Below, piece by piece: positions 9,801-20,520 of a stretch of 64,000 nucleotides of DNA. The notes beneath the pieces were generated by a model. The model was not told where the DNA came from and did no database searches. It saw only the letters and a program-made list of their open reading frames with translations. Each line of letters opens with the position of its first letter. Within the stretch, counting starts at the first letter, position 1. A program made the position numbers and the translations under genes. The stretch is from Rhizobium sp. RCAM05350 (GTDB lineage Bacteria > Pseudomonadota > Alphaproteobacteria > Rhizobiales > Rhizobiaceae): positions 250,812 through 314,811 of the forward strand of contig CP087971.1 of assembly GCA_024426085.1 (NCBI GenBank), given 5' to 3'.

Positions 9801-12043
9801 TATGTCGCCGTCCAGGTGATGCCGCCGTCGGACGAGCTCACATTGGTCAACGCGCCATTGGCAACTGACAGATCGGCATTGCTGAAGCCGCTGACCGCTT
9901 CGCTGAAGGTGATGGTGACCAGCGAGGTTTCGCCTGCATTGAGCGTGCTGTCCGCAACGATGATGGTTGCCGTCGGACGTTGGCTGTCGATGGCATAATT
10001 GTTGGAATCAGTCGTGCCGCTTCCGGCATTGCCGGCAACGTCCGTCACGCCGGAATTGTCCAGAGTGATGAGGTTGGTCGCGTCGGTGATGCTGGCGATG
10101 GGCGTCAGCGTCGCCGTGTAGGTGATGTTGTCGGATGTGCTGAGGTTACTCAGCGTGCCGTTGCTGGCGCTGAGATCGCCGAGGCTAAAGCCGGTGACCG
10201 CCTCGTTGAAGGTGATGGTGACCACCGAGGTTTCGCCGATCCCCAGCGCCTGTTCACGACAGCGATGGTTGCGGTCGGACGTGCCGTGTCGATGGCGTAG
10301 TTGTTGGAAACGGTGGTTCCGGTTCCGGTATTACCCGCTGCGTTCGACACGCCGGCATTATTCAGGGTGATGAGATTGCTCGCGTCGGTAATATTGTTGG
10401 TGGGCGTCAGCGTCGCCGTCCAGGTGATGCCGCCGTCGGAAGAAGTCACGTTGCTCAGCGTGCCGTTTGCAATCGTTAGGTCGGCATTGCTGAAGCCGCC
10501 GACGGCCTCGCTGAAGGTGATGGTCACGTTCCGAAGTTTCGCCGATCCTCAGCGAGTTATCGGCGACGACGATGGAGGCGGTCGGGAGCACGGTGTTGAT
10601 GGTGTAGTTGGCGGAATTGGTGGTTCCGACTCCGGCATTACCGGCGGTATCCACCACACCCGTATTGGCCAGAGTGATGAGGTTGGTTGCGTCGCTGACA
10701 CCGGTGGTGGGCGTATATGTCGCCGTCCAGGTGATGCCGCCGTCGGATGAACTGACGGCACTCAGCGTACCGTTGGCAATTGCAAGATCGCTGTTGTCAA
10801 AACCGCTGACCGCCTCGCTGAAGGTGATGGTCACCAGCGAGGTTTCGCCTGCATTGAGCGTGCTGTCCGGAACGACGATGGTTGCCGTCGGACGCTGGGA
10901 GTCGATGGCATAGTTGTTGGAATCAGTCGTTCCGCTTCCGGCATTGCCGGCTGCGTCCGTCACGCCGGTATTGTCCAGAGTGATAAGGTTGGTCGCGTCG
11001 GTGACACTGGCGCTGGGCGTATATGTCGCCGTGTAGGTGATGTTGTCGGATGTACTCAACCCGCTCAGCGTGCCGTTGGCGATTGTGAGATCGGCGGTGG
11101 TGAAGCCGGAGACCGCCTCGCTGAAGGTGATGGTGACCACCGAGGTTTCGCCGATCCCCAGCGCGTGCTCACGACGGCGATGGTTGCGGTCGGACGTGCC
11201 GTGTCGATGGCGTAGTTGTTGGAAACGGTGGTTCCGGTTCCGGTATTGCCCTGCAAGGTCCACTACACCGGAATTGTCCAGAGTGATGAGGTTGGTCGCG
11301 TCGGTGATGCTGTTGGTGGGCGTCAGCGTGGCCGTCCAGGTGATGCCGCCGTCGGATGAACTGACGGCACTCAGCGTACCGTTGGCAATTATGAGATCGG
11401 CATTGGTGAAGCCGGAGACCGCCTCGCTGAAGGTGATGGTCACGTTCGAAGTTTCGCCGATCCTCAGCGAGTTATCGGCGACAACGATGGTGGCGGTGGG
11501 CGGCACCGCGTCAACCGCATCGGTGATGACGATATTGTTGATGGTGTGGTTTGTCGCCGATTGATCGCCAAGGTAACCGCCCGCGGAAATATACATTCGA
11601 ACTTCATCGACATTGTCGAACGACCCGTCCAGTGAAACGATGGTCGGATTGGATCCTGCATTATATCCTTCAAAGGTGATTGATGCCACCTCGACACCAT
11701 TCAAGTATCCTTTGACTGTATTTGTGGCCGATTCCGTCTCGCCCCAATTGTAGTATGTGAATTGGTCGATACCGAATTCACTTCCATCTGCCGATTTGAT
11801 CGACATGCCTTTCGTGCCGCCATTGTTGTTATCGTTGTATGTCAATCCACTAAAGCTGGCGTCGCTGCTGGATAAGTAGCCATTGCTCTCCCAGGAAATG
11901 TCGCCAACAACTGTGCCGTTGACATCACTTATGTTCTGCACACGGATATCGATGCCCGACAGATTGGTCGAACCTCCCTCGCCATCCTGGGCGATCCCGT
12001 CCGCCATGCCGGTATTGTCGGTGAAGATCAGTGTGCCCGTCAT
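6869..12043 (-). CDS. Giant RTX protein with Ig-like repeats, cadherin-like domains and C-terminal secretion signal
   Basis: About 1,720 residues over several frame breaks (near 11255, 11165, 10530, 10250, 8615, 7965, 7670). Order: an N-terminal unique domain of ~180 residues; eight bacterial Ig-like repeats of ~101 residues ([17 protein letters not shown]... type); a diverged ninth repeat and a further Ig-like segment; two near-identical cadherin/VCBS-type repeats ([25 protein letters not shown]); a third cadherin-like domain; then RTX nonapeptides (GGxGNDTLxGG, from about 7395 to 7230) and a hydrophobic C-terminus ending ADDFIL. This architecture is that of calcium-binding adhesins exported by type I secretion. 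No type I exporter is in the window. There is a ribosome-binding GGGGA before the ATG. Confidence 0.8.
9060..11505 (-). repeat. Eight tandem ~303-bp Ig-like repeats in an A-B-C higher-order array
   Basis: Eight units of about 303 bp, highly similar at DNA level, encode the Ig-like domains. They fall into three types in the order A B C A B C A B: type A has [14 protein letters not shown] and ends near [10 protein letters not shown]; type B has [11 protein letters not shown] and ends near NNYAIDS; type C has ITWTATYTP and ends near ANYTxxTVLP. Equivalent units therefore recur every ~910 bp, as seen by comparing 9970-10080 with 10880-10990. Confidence 0.85.
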
Positions 12044-12215
12044 TTGTAATTCCCCAGAAAGTCGCTATGGAGCGCAGCGCTTGCCGGAGACTTCCGGGGG
12101 CTCGCTGTCCCGCTTGATCGAATTGCGCTCCCGGATAATCATGTCCCGGAACAGAGAATTGGCAGCCGCTGAAGCCGTAACGGGGTAGGTGTGCCCTTTC
12201 AGCGAACCATTGACA

Positions 12216-13001
12216 TCACATCCGCCACTTCAGTCCGACCCGGATGGTGTCGAACCGCACGTCGTTCTCGAAGCGAGGAAAGGCGCCGGCCGGATCGATG
12301 GCGGGACCGGTCGCCGTTATAGAGCCGAAATCGTAATGCAGGTATTCGAGCGAGAGCGACAGGTTCGGCTTGACGCGCCACTCCGCGCCCGCGCCGGCCA
12401 CCCAGCCAGTCTCCGTGCCGCCGCCGGACACATCCATCTGCCCGAATGTGGGCGATACCCCGTGGTCAAAGGCGCGGACATTGACGTCCGCGACGGCAAG
12501 GCCGCCCGAAACGAAAAACAGCACGTCGCCCGCGCCAAGGCCCGCACGGGCGCGAAAACTGGCCGCCCAATCGATGCTGTAATGCGTCTTCGTATCGGAA
12601 TAGAGGGCGGATGAATTGCCGCCGGAAAGATCGAGCATACCGAAATCGACGACGCCGCCGACGATCAGCGGTACATCGCCAGGCATGAGTTCGACATCGC
12701 AACCGGCCTCGATGCCGCCTGAAGCACCGCCATCGTCCATGTCGATCGTTTCGTAGTTCGGCCCGGATGAATTCCAGGAAAAGCCCGAGCCTGCGAACGG
12801 GCCATCGGTGAAAGGCTTGTCCGCCGCCGTCACGTTCCCCCGCACATAGCCGACATTGGCGCCGACGTAACAGCCGCTCCACGACGCTCCGGCAGCCGCC
12901 TGCAGATCCGCCGCAACAGCCGGCCCGGTCCCACACAAGCCAATAGTTGCCGCGACCAACAACAAATGCGGCCGCGTTGCGGACCTTATAGCAGACAGCA
13001 T
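12216..13001 (-). CDS. Omp25/31-like outer-membrane beta-barrel protein
   Basis: Intact 261-residue protein. A signal peptide (LLLVAATIGLCGTGPAVAAD) precedes a barrel that begins with WSGCYVGANVGY and ends LKWRM, with the strand text typical of rhizobial/Brucella Omp25/Omp31 porin-like proteins (SLSLEYLHYDFG, then FDTIRVGLKW). Its role would be structural or porin-like in the outer membrane. It stands alone, with 172 bp before the giant RTX gene on the same strand and 220 bp to the ABC remnant upstream; neither gap shows an obvious gene. Confidence 0.85.
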   Translation of the reverse strand: MLSAIRSATRPHLLLVAATIGLCGTGPAVAADLQAAAGASWSGCYVGANVGYVRGNVTAADKPFTDGPFAGSGFSWNSSGPNYETIDMDDGGASGGIEAGCDVELMPGDVPLIVGGVVDFGMLDLSGGNSSALYSDTKTHYSIDWAASFRARAGLGAGDVLFFVSGGLAVADVNVRAFDHGVSPTFGQMDVSGGGTETGWVAGAGAEWRVKPNLSLSLEYLHYDFGSITATGPAIDPAGAFPRFENDVRFDTIRVGLKWRM

Positions 13002-13221
13002 TCGAATAGCCCCTCACCCCCGGCTGGCGGTCACCCGAACACCCAACCATACGTTGCTAACCTGCCATGATTTACGCCTGCGCGTCTAGGGGGCGCCAGG
13101 CCAAAATGATGGACCAGCGGTTGCTATCAACGAGACATTTTCCCATGTCGTTGGACGCAACTTTGTGACGATCTCTTCCGCCTGACGGCGGTTCGCTGCC
13201 ATGAGATTCCCACGGTGCTCC

Positions 13222-13533
13222 TATTCGATCAAAGAGGTCGAACGAGTCAGCCATCGGGTCGCGGTCATGTATCTGGGCGAAATCGTCGAGATCGGTCCCC
13301 GTGCCGCAGTCTTCGGTAACCCGCAACATGCCTACACGAAGAGGCTGATCTCGGCCGTGCCGATCCCCAACCCGAACCGGCGCCGTGAAAAGGGCAAGAT
13401 CAGCAATGACGAGATCAAAAGCCCGATGCGGCCGGCGGACTACCAGGTTGTGCCGATCCAATATCGTGAAGTCTCGCCGGGACATCTGGTGGCAACGTCA
13501 GATCATTCGACACAGTCCAGCCATTTGGGTTGA
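13222..13533 (+). pseudogene. Remnant of a peptide/glutathione ABC transporter ATP-binding protein (C-terminal end)
   Basis: About 100 residues matching only the end of OppF/DppF/GsiA-type ATPases: EVERVSHRVAVMYLGEIVEI, GNPQHAYTKRLISAVPIP, then the oligopeptide-transporter C-terminal domain ending EVSPGHLVA. There is no Walker A, signature motif or Walker B in the preceding bases, so the first two-thirds of the gene is missing. This is not explained by a single-base error. It is a deletion scar and no partner transporter genes remain. Confidence 0.75.
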
Positions 13534-13644
13534 AGTGTTCACCTACTCCATACATGTCGTGCGCTTTATCCGGTCGGACATGAAATTCGGGTCCTCAAAG
13601 CTTTGGGAGCGGCCACGCAAAGGCTTGCGGACATCCATTCCCAA

Positions 13645-15173
13645 TCAATTGTCGTTGACGTAGATGACAGCAAACTTGTCTTCATACGCTTTGCGCCAAC
13701 CGGAAAGCTCATTGAAGAACGGAATAGTTTCGTCGTCCGGTTCCAGAAGGGCCCATTTGATGGCGTGTTCTTCAATCGATTTTTGCAAAATGGGTTTCCC
13801 GGCCGCGGTTCCCATTTTGACCGTTGCATTCATGAAGCCATTCAGAAAAAGCTGGTCGGTCCGGCCGTCGATATAAGTCTTGATGTCGTGAAAAATCAGG
13901 GTGCCGCCGAAATTGTAGGCGTTCAGCACATTGCCCGACAGGCCATGCGTCTTCGCAAAAGCGAGTGCACCCGATGCGGAGGTATTGTCACTCGGAGCGA
14001 CGGTCGAAAAATTCAGAAAGATTGCAGCGACCGCAAAGCAGCACGCCACAATCACGCCGGTGATCCGATGGAAGTGTTTGGCGACGGCCCGTTCAAGGAC
14101 GTCGCGGGTTTCTCCCATCCACTTACGCGTCGACAAGGCCGGAAACTGTTCCACGATATCGGCGGCCAAGACGATCGGCACCAGCAGCAGCCAGAGATAC
14201 TGGAAGCGCGAATAGGCCAGGAACAGATGCAGCGTGAAGATGAAAAAGGCGGCATAGGTCCAGCGGATACGTATTCTTGTGACCAGCAGGGCGGCGACGA
14301 CGGTTAGAAGCAAGACTTCGATAAAACCGTCCGTGCGGGCATTGAAGGGGTTCCATTCGTTGATATGGGCAACAGCCTCATTGCCCGACACGACGGTGAA
14401 GGTCACAAGTATGGCTTTTACGCCGTATGGATTGATCATGGTGACCAGGGGGCAAAGCAGACCGAAAATGATCCATTTGGCAAGAAGGCGTGGCTGCGAC
14501 AGGCGCACACGCGCCAAAAAATCCAATCCGGCAAAAGCCACGATCACGAAGCCGAAGGTAAACGTGCCGTGCAGATTGGCCCAGAGGGTAATCAGTCCCA
14601 GCAACCAGAATGGCGGTGCTTGCCGGTCACGGGCAGCCTGAAACAGCATCGCAGTCCACAAAACAACGATGGGAAGGCTGAAGATGAGCGGCCGCGCTTG
14701 TAGACGGCACTGACGAAAAAAGTGATGACCATGACAACGGCGATGGTGACGATCGGCTTTAGAGCCGCGCTCAGATACCACGCCAAAATGAACGTCATCA
14801 GGCCGACCGCCGAGATCGTTATGAAGACCACGCCACTCCAGCCGAAGGTTTGATAAGCGGTCGCCAGAAGCACCTGCCCCAGCCACTCCTTGGCAATCCA
14901 GGGCTGGCCTGCAAAAGTATGCGAGTAACTGTCGACGACCGGGATGCCCCGGCTTGCCAATATGTCCAGGCCCACTTTCACCTGCCACCAATTGTCGGGA
15001 TCACGCAAAAGTTCTGATGAATGGAAGAGGAGCTTCGCGGTGATGATCAGGACCATCGATAGGCAGATAACCAACCGGATCCGCCGGCTTTGTTCCATCA
15101 ATACTTGTTCATCGCCAAGGGCAGGCATGTCCTGCGGGATCGTCTTTTCAAAGGTCATTTCAGTCGCAGCCAT
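13645..15173 (-). CDS. Large polytopic membrane protein of a surface-glycan modification operon
   Basis: About 510 residues with roughly ten hydrophobic spans (e.g. LVICLSMVLIITAKLLF, LLAKWIIFGLLCPLVTMI, YLWLLLVPIVLAADIV) and a soluble tail (residues ~400-510). One frame break near 14700. Early text DPDNWWQVKVGLDILASRGIPVVDSYSHTF resembles polytopic GT-C-like proteins that pair an Asp-rich first loop with a DxxSYTF-like motif. Last gene of an operon with a GT2 transferase, a methyltransferase and GtrA, so it is probably the transferase that adds a lipid-linked residue to a surface glycan at the periplasmic face. The family is not firmly identified. Confidence 0.65.
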
Positions 15174-15616
15174 GATCCACTCTCAAAATGCGGTATCGTC
15201 TGAATTGTTGCGTAGGGGAGCGGGAACGAAAACGAACACGACGATGCGAGATAAAAGAGAACCGAGTAAACGCAGATCCCGGCCAGGTGCACCCACGGAT
15301 TATTGGTGAGACCGATGGAAAGTGCCGTAAAAACAACCGCCAGATTGGCCCCATGCGCGATCGCAAAGCTCAGTCCGTATCGAAGCACAGTGCCTTTGCG
15401 CAGGCGTGCCGCATCTGAAAATGTCCACCGGCTGTTGAGGACAAAACCGAGCATCAGCCCGCCGGCATAACCGAGAATATTGGACACGATGTCGCCACAA
15501 GCAAACGCGAGCGCTGCGAGGATGATCGTGTACCCAAGCGCGGTATTCAGCAATCCGACCGCTGCGAAACGCATGAGACGTACCGCCTCAAAGGCTCGGC
15601 TTGACCGCGTGAACAA
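15155..15616 (-). CDS. GtrA-family membrane protein (polyprenyl-linked sugar flippase-like)
   Basis: 153 residues with four membrane helices typical of GtrA (LMRFAAVGLLNTALGYTII, VSNILGYAGGLMLGFVLNSRWTF, AIAHGANLAVVFTALSIGL, LAGICVYSVLFYLAS). GtrA proteins help translocate undecaprenyl-phosphate sugars. The normal family ending, a Tyr-Leu-x-Ser-Arg segment, is disturbed near 15235, where a frame break may give a shorter C-terminus ending at 15160. It overlaps the membrane protein downstream by 19 bp and the methyltransferase upstream by 29 bp. Confidence 0.82.
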   Translation of the reverse strand: MFTRSSRAFEAVRLMRFAAVGLLNTALGYTIILAALAFACGDIVSNILGYAGGLMLGFVLNSRWTFSDAARLRKGTVLRYGLSFAIAHGANLAVVFTALSIGLTNNPWVHLAGICVYSVLFYLASSCSFSFPLPYATIQTIPHFESGSWLRLK

Positions 15617-16287
15617 AATACTGAGCTCCTATCGGAAGACCGGCGAGGTAACGCTCCAGCGGCCGCAATTTAGCGAGAAAACGCGGAAAGAAAATCCGGT
15701 AGACGGTTTTGGTCTTGGAAAAGCCGGCAGCGGCCATACGACTGTTCATCTGGCGCGCATCGATCAGAACGGCATTCTCGTCGAAACTGCAATTTCGCAC
15801 GGCATGCCGCGTCAGCGGATTCCAGGGATTGTGCTCGAACAGGAAAAAGCTTCCGTCCGGCTTCATGACGCGGCCGATCTCAGCGAGAAGACCGACATGC
15901 AGTTCCTCGGGAATGTGGTGGAAAACGCAGGCTGTGAAAACCAGGTCGAAATGATCGTCGCCATAGGGAATAGTCTGGCCGTCGAAGGGCTGGCAATGCG
16001 CCTGGCCGGGAAAGCGGGTGCGGGCGATGTCCAGGGACTGGGACGACGGATCGAGCAGAACAATCTCGCTGTCGGGGAAAGGCTTCGCGCATCGGGCCGA
16101 GCGAGTTGCCGACACCGGCGCCGAAATCGAGGATCCAACGGTTTCCTGCCGCGGCGCGCCAGGACCGCGGCGACATCGGTAATCTTGTACCTGGCAAAAA
16201 GGCCGGCGACTCTCCGCTCAGGCGAATGCTGGCAGCGTGCTCTTGTTCGTATTCATCGGCGAATTTGTCGAATTCAGCCTCTAACAC
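15588..16287 (-). CDS. Class I SAM-dependent methyltransferase
   Basis: About 230 residues starting at GTG 16287 (VLEAEFDKFADEYEQEHAASI). The SAM-binding motif I is ILDFGAGVGNSLG, followed by motif II with Asp after the second strand (SEIVLLDPSSQSLDIA) and the post-motif FDLVFTACVFHHIPEE. Frame breaks near 16190 and 16110 split it. It overlaps the GT2 gene by 14 bp and gtrA by 29 bp, so it belongs to the glycan operon and may methylate the sugar or its carrier. The substrate cannot be read from sequence. Confidence 0.82.
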
Positions 16288-17311
16288 GGGTGGCTCCCCT
16301 GACGAGTGCCTGCAGGCGGTGCACATGTGAATCGGCGCCGTCTGCGGCGGTATCGCAGCATACAATCTCGTTGACGATGTAGAGCGGCCGCCGCTTCGTT
16401 TCCATGTACATTCGGCCGAGATATTCTCCAAAAATACCCAGCACCAGCAGCTGGACACTGCCCAGGATAAGCACGATCGCGGCCAAGCTCGTCCAGCCGG
16501 GGATCACGTTGCCATCCAGCCAGGAGATGATCGTGTAGCCGAGCGTCAGCAAGCCGATGAGGCCGAAGATCATGCCCAGATGCGAGGCAAAGCGTAGTGG
16601 TGCGATCGAAAAGCTGGTCATCGCATCCACGGCCAGAAGGACCATCTTGCGCAACGGATAATGTGTCGTGCCGGCAAAACGGGCTTGCCGGTGATAATGA
16701 AAAGCAGTCTGCTTCAACCCGATCCAGTTGACCATTCCGCGGATGAAGCGATAGCGCTCCGGCATGGCGTTGAGATGATCGACGGCGCGGCGGCTCATCA
16801 GCCGGAAATCGCCGGTATCGGCGGCAATGTCGATATCGACCATCCGCCGCAGCAGCCGGTAGAACAGCGATGCAGACGTTTTCTTGAACAAGCTTTCGCC
16901 GTCGCGCTTCAGCCTCTGGCCGAAGACGACGTCAAAGCCTTCGTCCATCTTCGTCATCATCGGACCCAGCAGTTCAGGCGGATCCTGGAGATCGGCGTCG
17001 AGGATAAGAACTCTCTCACCACGGCAAAGCTCAAGCCCGGCACTCAGGGCGATCTGGTGGCCGTAGTTTCATGACAGGTCGATCGCGACGATATGGGTAT
17101 CTTTGCGGGCAAGGTCGAAGATCGCTTCACGCGTCCCGTCCGTGGCGCCATCGATGACAAGGACGATCTCGTAGGATGAACCGGCTTGCGCCTCGCAGAC
17201 AGCCGTGACCCGCCGGTGCAGTTCTGCGACGCCGTCCCGCTCATTGTAGCAAGGGATGACCACAGAAAGTGCTATTGCCTGTTTCGCCGCAATGTCCATC
17301 CGCTCAGGCAC
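16274..17311 (-). CDS. GT2 glycosyltransferase, GtrB/dolichol-phosphate-mannose-synthase type
   Basis: About 345 residues: N-terminal GT-A domain (LSVVIPCYNERDGVAELHRR; IVLVIDGATDGT; LILDADLQDPPELLGPM with the catalytic DADLQDP motif) and two C-terminal membrane helices (ASHLGMIFGLIGLLTLGY, LAAIVLILGSVQLLVLGIFG) ending in GEYLGRMYMETKRRPLYIV, a hallmark of GtrB/ArnC-like enzymes. One frame break near 17070. It transfers a sugar from a nucleotide donor to undecaprenyl phosphate. First gene of the four-gene glycan-modification operon. Confidence 0.88.
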
Positions 17312-17658
17312 CCGTTGCTCCCTGTTGTTCGCTTGGGTTTACGGCATACCGATTAAAAATCCGTTCGCGCTACGCTGAAGCGGCTCCAGGTGATTGATTT
17401 GAAACGTTTTGGTGCCGCAGTCGGCGCGCGGCTCCAGACACTTTCTACGAGCGCGTTGAGAATGCAGTCCCTTCAATGCCGCTTGCGCGAGGCGGCATCC
17501 TGTTTTCCTGGCCTCAAGATTTCGCGTCACCAGCATGCTTATGACGCTGAGCAAGGCTGTTCCTAGAATGAAGGTGAACGCTGCCGCTGCGCATCGGTGG
17601 TTGAGCTTCAACAGGTTATCCCTGTTGGAGGGAGGCTCCAAAAGTGCGTTTCGCTACA
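17312..17658. other. Gap between the glycan operon and the dehydroshikimate dehydratase gene
   Basis: 347 bp upstream of the GT2 gene and downstream of the dehydratase stop. A 100-codon open frame on the minus strand lacks any family resemblance and has a poor ribosome site, so I do not call it. The region should contain the promoter of the glycan operon, but I see no clear -35/-10 pair or strong terminator. Confidence 0.4.
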
Positions 17659-19568
17659 CTATTTCGGCCGCTTCTGGGCAATAACGGGCATGCCCTCCGG
17701 CCGGATCTGCTTCTTCAGGGCGGCGATACGGAAGATGGCGTTGGCGGCGCCATAGCCACGATAGCCGCGCCGTTCGACGATCTCGAAAAAGAAGCCTTCT
17801 CCATAGGTGCCGCTGTAGAGCTGGAAGAATTCGCCGTGTTCGTCGCGGTCATAGAGAATGTTTTCGGTCTTCAGCCGCTCGCTGAGTTCTAGGTCGAGGC
17901 CGAACCGGGCTTCAACGTCGTCGTAATAGTTGGGCAGAAATGTGCAGCGGCTGGAAACCATTCTGTTTCAGCGCCTTGGCCGTTGCAAAAATGTCGTCCG
18001 TGCTGAACGCCAGATGCTGGATGCCCGAGCCGAAGGTTTCGGCGATGAAATGGCCGGCGAGCGTGCGCCGGTTTTCCGCGCCGTTCAGGGTGATGCGCAA
18101 GGTGCCGGCGGCATTCTCGATCACCTGGCTGCGCACGACGCCGGCGGGATCGATGATATCCACCATCGGCGTTTTGTGGGTCTCGAAGATTGCGGTGTAG
18201 AACAAAAGCCAAGTGAGCATTTCCTCGTAGGCGACGGTCTGGGCCATATGGTCGATCGTGCGCAGATGCGCCAGCTGGCTCTCTTCTTCGTCTGCGATCG
18301 AGACGAAATCGATATCCCAGATGCGGCCAAGCTCGGCCTTCTCATCGAGCAGATAGATCAACCCACCGCCGACGCCGCGAATGGCCGGAATTTCCAGTTC
18401 GCCTGTGCCAACCGGCTGGCTGAAGGGCTCTGCCCCCAGCGCCACCGCCCGGGCCATGGCCTCCCCGGCGTCTTCGACGACCAACGTCATCGCATAGGCC
18501 GAAGGTCCGTGCACCGCATAGGACGCATTGGCAAAACCGGCGCGTTCGGTATTGACCAGCAACCGGATATCGCCCTGGCTGTAGACGCTCACCTGCTTGG
18601 TCTTGTGCCGGGCGGTCTTGCGGAAGCCGAGCGTGCGCAGAAGGGCGATCAGATCCTTCGCATCCGTGTCGTCGACGGAGAATTCCACGAAGCCGACCGC
18701 CTTCACCGGCGCGCGCTCCGGCATGTCGGCGACGGTGAGCCCAGCCGCATTCGGATTGCGCCGCACCCGGTCACCCAGCGTGATCAGCGAACGATGGCCA
18801 TCGGCGGCAATCGCCTTCTGCGGAGCCGCCGCGGAACTGGTCGTTGAAGATTTCCAGCGAGAAATAACCGTCGTAGCCGGTCTCGGCGATCGCGCTGGTA
18901 AAGGCGGTGACCGGCAGGTCGCCTTCGCCCGGCATGTTGCGGAAGTGGCGGCTCCAGTAGAGCAGATCCATGTCGATCAGCGGCGCGTCCGCCAGCTGGA
19001 CGATGAAGATCTTTTCCTTGGGGATCGAGCGGATCGAGTTGATATCGATCTTGCGCGACAGCGTGTGGAAACTGTCGAGGATCAGGCCGATATTGGCATG
19101 ATCAGCGCGCCGGACGATTTCCCAGGCGTCTCGATGGTCGAAAATATGCCGCCCCCAGGCAAGCGCCTCGTAGCCGACCCTCAGCCCACGCTTGGCAGCC
19201 CGTTCGCCGAGTTCATGGAAATCCGCCGCGGCCCGGTCGATACCGCCAAGCGATACCGGCGAAACATTGGAGCAGACCAGCACGAGATCGGTTCCGAGCT
19301 GTTGCATGATATCGAACTTGCGCTCGGCGCGATCAAAGGTGCGGGTGCGGTGCGGCTCCGGCATGCCCTCGAAGTCATGAAACGGCTGGAACAGCGTAAT
19401 TTCCAGGCCATGGTCGCGGACCATCCGGCCGACATCCGCCGGGCTGCCGTCGAAAGCCAGGAAATCGTTCTCGAAAATCTCGACGCCGTCAAATCCGGCC
19501 TTGGCAATGGCCGCGAGTTTTTCCGGAAGTTCGCCACTGATCGAAACGGTCGCGATGGAGGTTTTCAT
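17659..19568 (-). CDS. quiC1: 3-dehydroshikimate dehydratase, two-domain QuiC1/QsuB type
   Basis: About 635 residues. N-terminal half: xylose-isomerase-like barrel (MKTSIATVSISGELPEKL, DGVEIFENDFLAFDG, GYEALAWGRHI, NIGLILDSFHTL) that dehydrates 3-dehydroshikimate to protocatechuate. C-terminal half: a 4-hydroxyphenylpyruvate-dioxygenase-like fold (VGFVEFSVDDTDAKDLIALL, GIQHLAFSTDDIF, GYGAANAIFRIAALKKQIRP). Frame breaks near 18830 and 17945. The start ATG at 19568 has a GAGGA ribosome site. Last gene of an operon with TRAP transporter genes and shikimate dehydrogenase, fitting shikimate/quinate degradation to protocatechuate. Confidence 0.85.
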
Positions 19569-19578
19569 TGCGAGATCC

Positions 19579-20454
19579 TCACTTGAATGGTTGCTGCCGG
19601 ACGTCAGGCTGTCGAAATGCTGTATCATCCGGCCGGCATCCGGTTCGCGTCCGGTAAACAGGCGAAAAGCGCCAACGGCCTGGAAAACGGCCATGCCGCC
19701 GCCGTTCAATACCCGGCAGCCGCGCTGCCTTGCAGTCTTCACAAGCTCGGTTTCCAGCGGAAAATAGACGATCTCCACGACCCAGTGATGGGGTAAAAGC
19801 AGCTCGGGCGGGAGCGGGATACCTGGATACTTCGCCATGCCGGTTGGCGTCGCGTGGATCAGGCCGGACGCCGATCCCATTGCCGCCGCCAGATTGCCGG
19901 ACGCCGTAATCATCGCTTCCGGGAACAGCGCCGACAGAGCTTGCGCCAGATGGACCGCCCGTTCCGGGTCCAGATCGAAAACCGCCAGGTTCTTCAGGCC
20001 GAGCGACAGGATGGCATAGGCGGTGGCGACACCGGCACCGCCGGCACCGATCTGCACTGCCGCGTCAAGATCGGCATCAGGCAAGCCGCGGCGAAAACTT
20101 TCGGCAAAACCCCACCAGTCGGTGTTATGGCCATATCGCCGGCCGTTCTTCAGGACGACGGTGTTCACCGCACCGAGCGCGTGCCTCGTCGGAGAGCTCG
20201 TCGAGATAGGGAATAACCAGCTGCTTGCAGGGGTGGGTGATGTTGAGGCCGCTCAAACCCTGTTGTTCGGCCTTGCTCAACAGCTCCGGCAGATTCTCAG
20301 GCGTCAGGCCGCGCTGATTGAGATCGATCAGTTGGTAGTCGTAGGCGAACCCTTGGGCCGCGCCCTCCTGCATGTGCATCGCCGGTGTCAGCGAAGCCTG
20401 GATGCCCGCGCCGATCAATCCGGCTTTCAGGGGTTTCAGACGTGTTTCGACCAT
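19579..20454 (-). CDS. Shikimate/quinate 5-dehydrogenase (AroE family, catabolic)
   Basis: About 290 residues: substrate domain (KAGLIGAGIQASLTPAMH with the Ser-x-Thr-Pro motif; GLSGLNITHPCKQLVIPYLD with the catalytic Lys) and a Rossmann domain (AVQIGAGGAGVATAYAIL). A frame break near 20180 splits it. The existing frame then reads straight into the dehydratase with no stop; a one-base shift near the end would give a TGA at 19579, 10 bp before the next ATG, and a protein of normal family length, so I end it there. It should oxidise shikimate (or quinate) to 3-dehydroshikimate, the substrate of the next enzyme. Confidence 0.8.
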
Positions 20455-20520
20455 TGCGGCAGGTTCCGTGATTGTCAGAAGGGATGGGCCGGCCCGCCGC
20501 AAAGCGGGCCGGCGAAGGCA

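Noticed and set aside
7200..11500. Tandem repeats considered as a CRISPR array
   Set aside because: The period is ~303 bp, the repeats are in frame and encode Ig-like domains; there are no short repeats with unique spacers.
17339..17641. 100-residue minus-strand ORF in the gap before the glycan operon
   Set aside because: No family resemblance and no ribosome site. It may be chance coding in GC-rich DNA.
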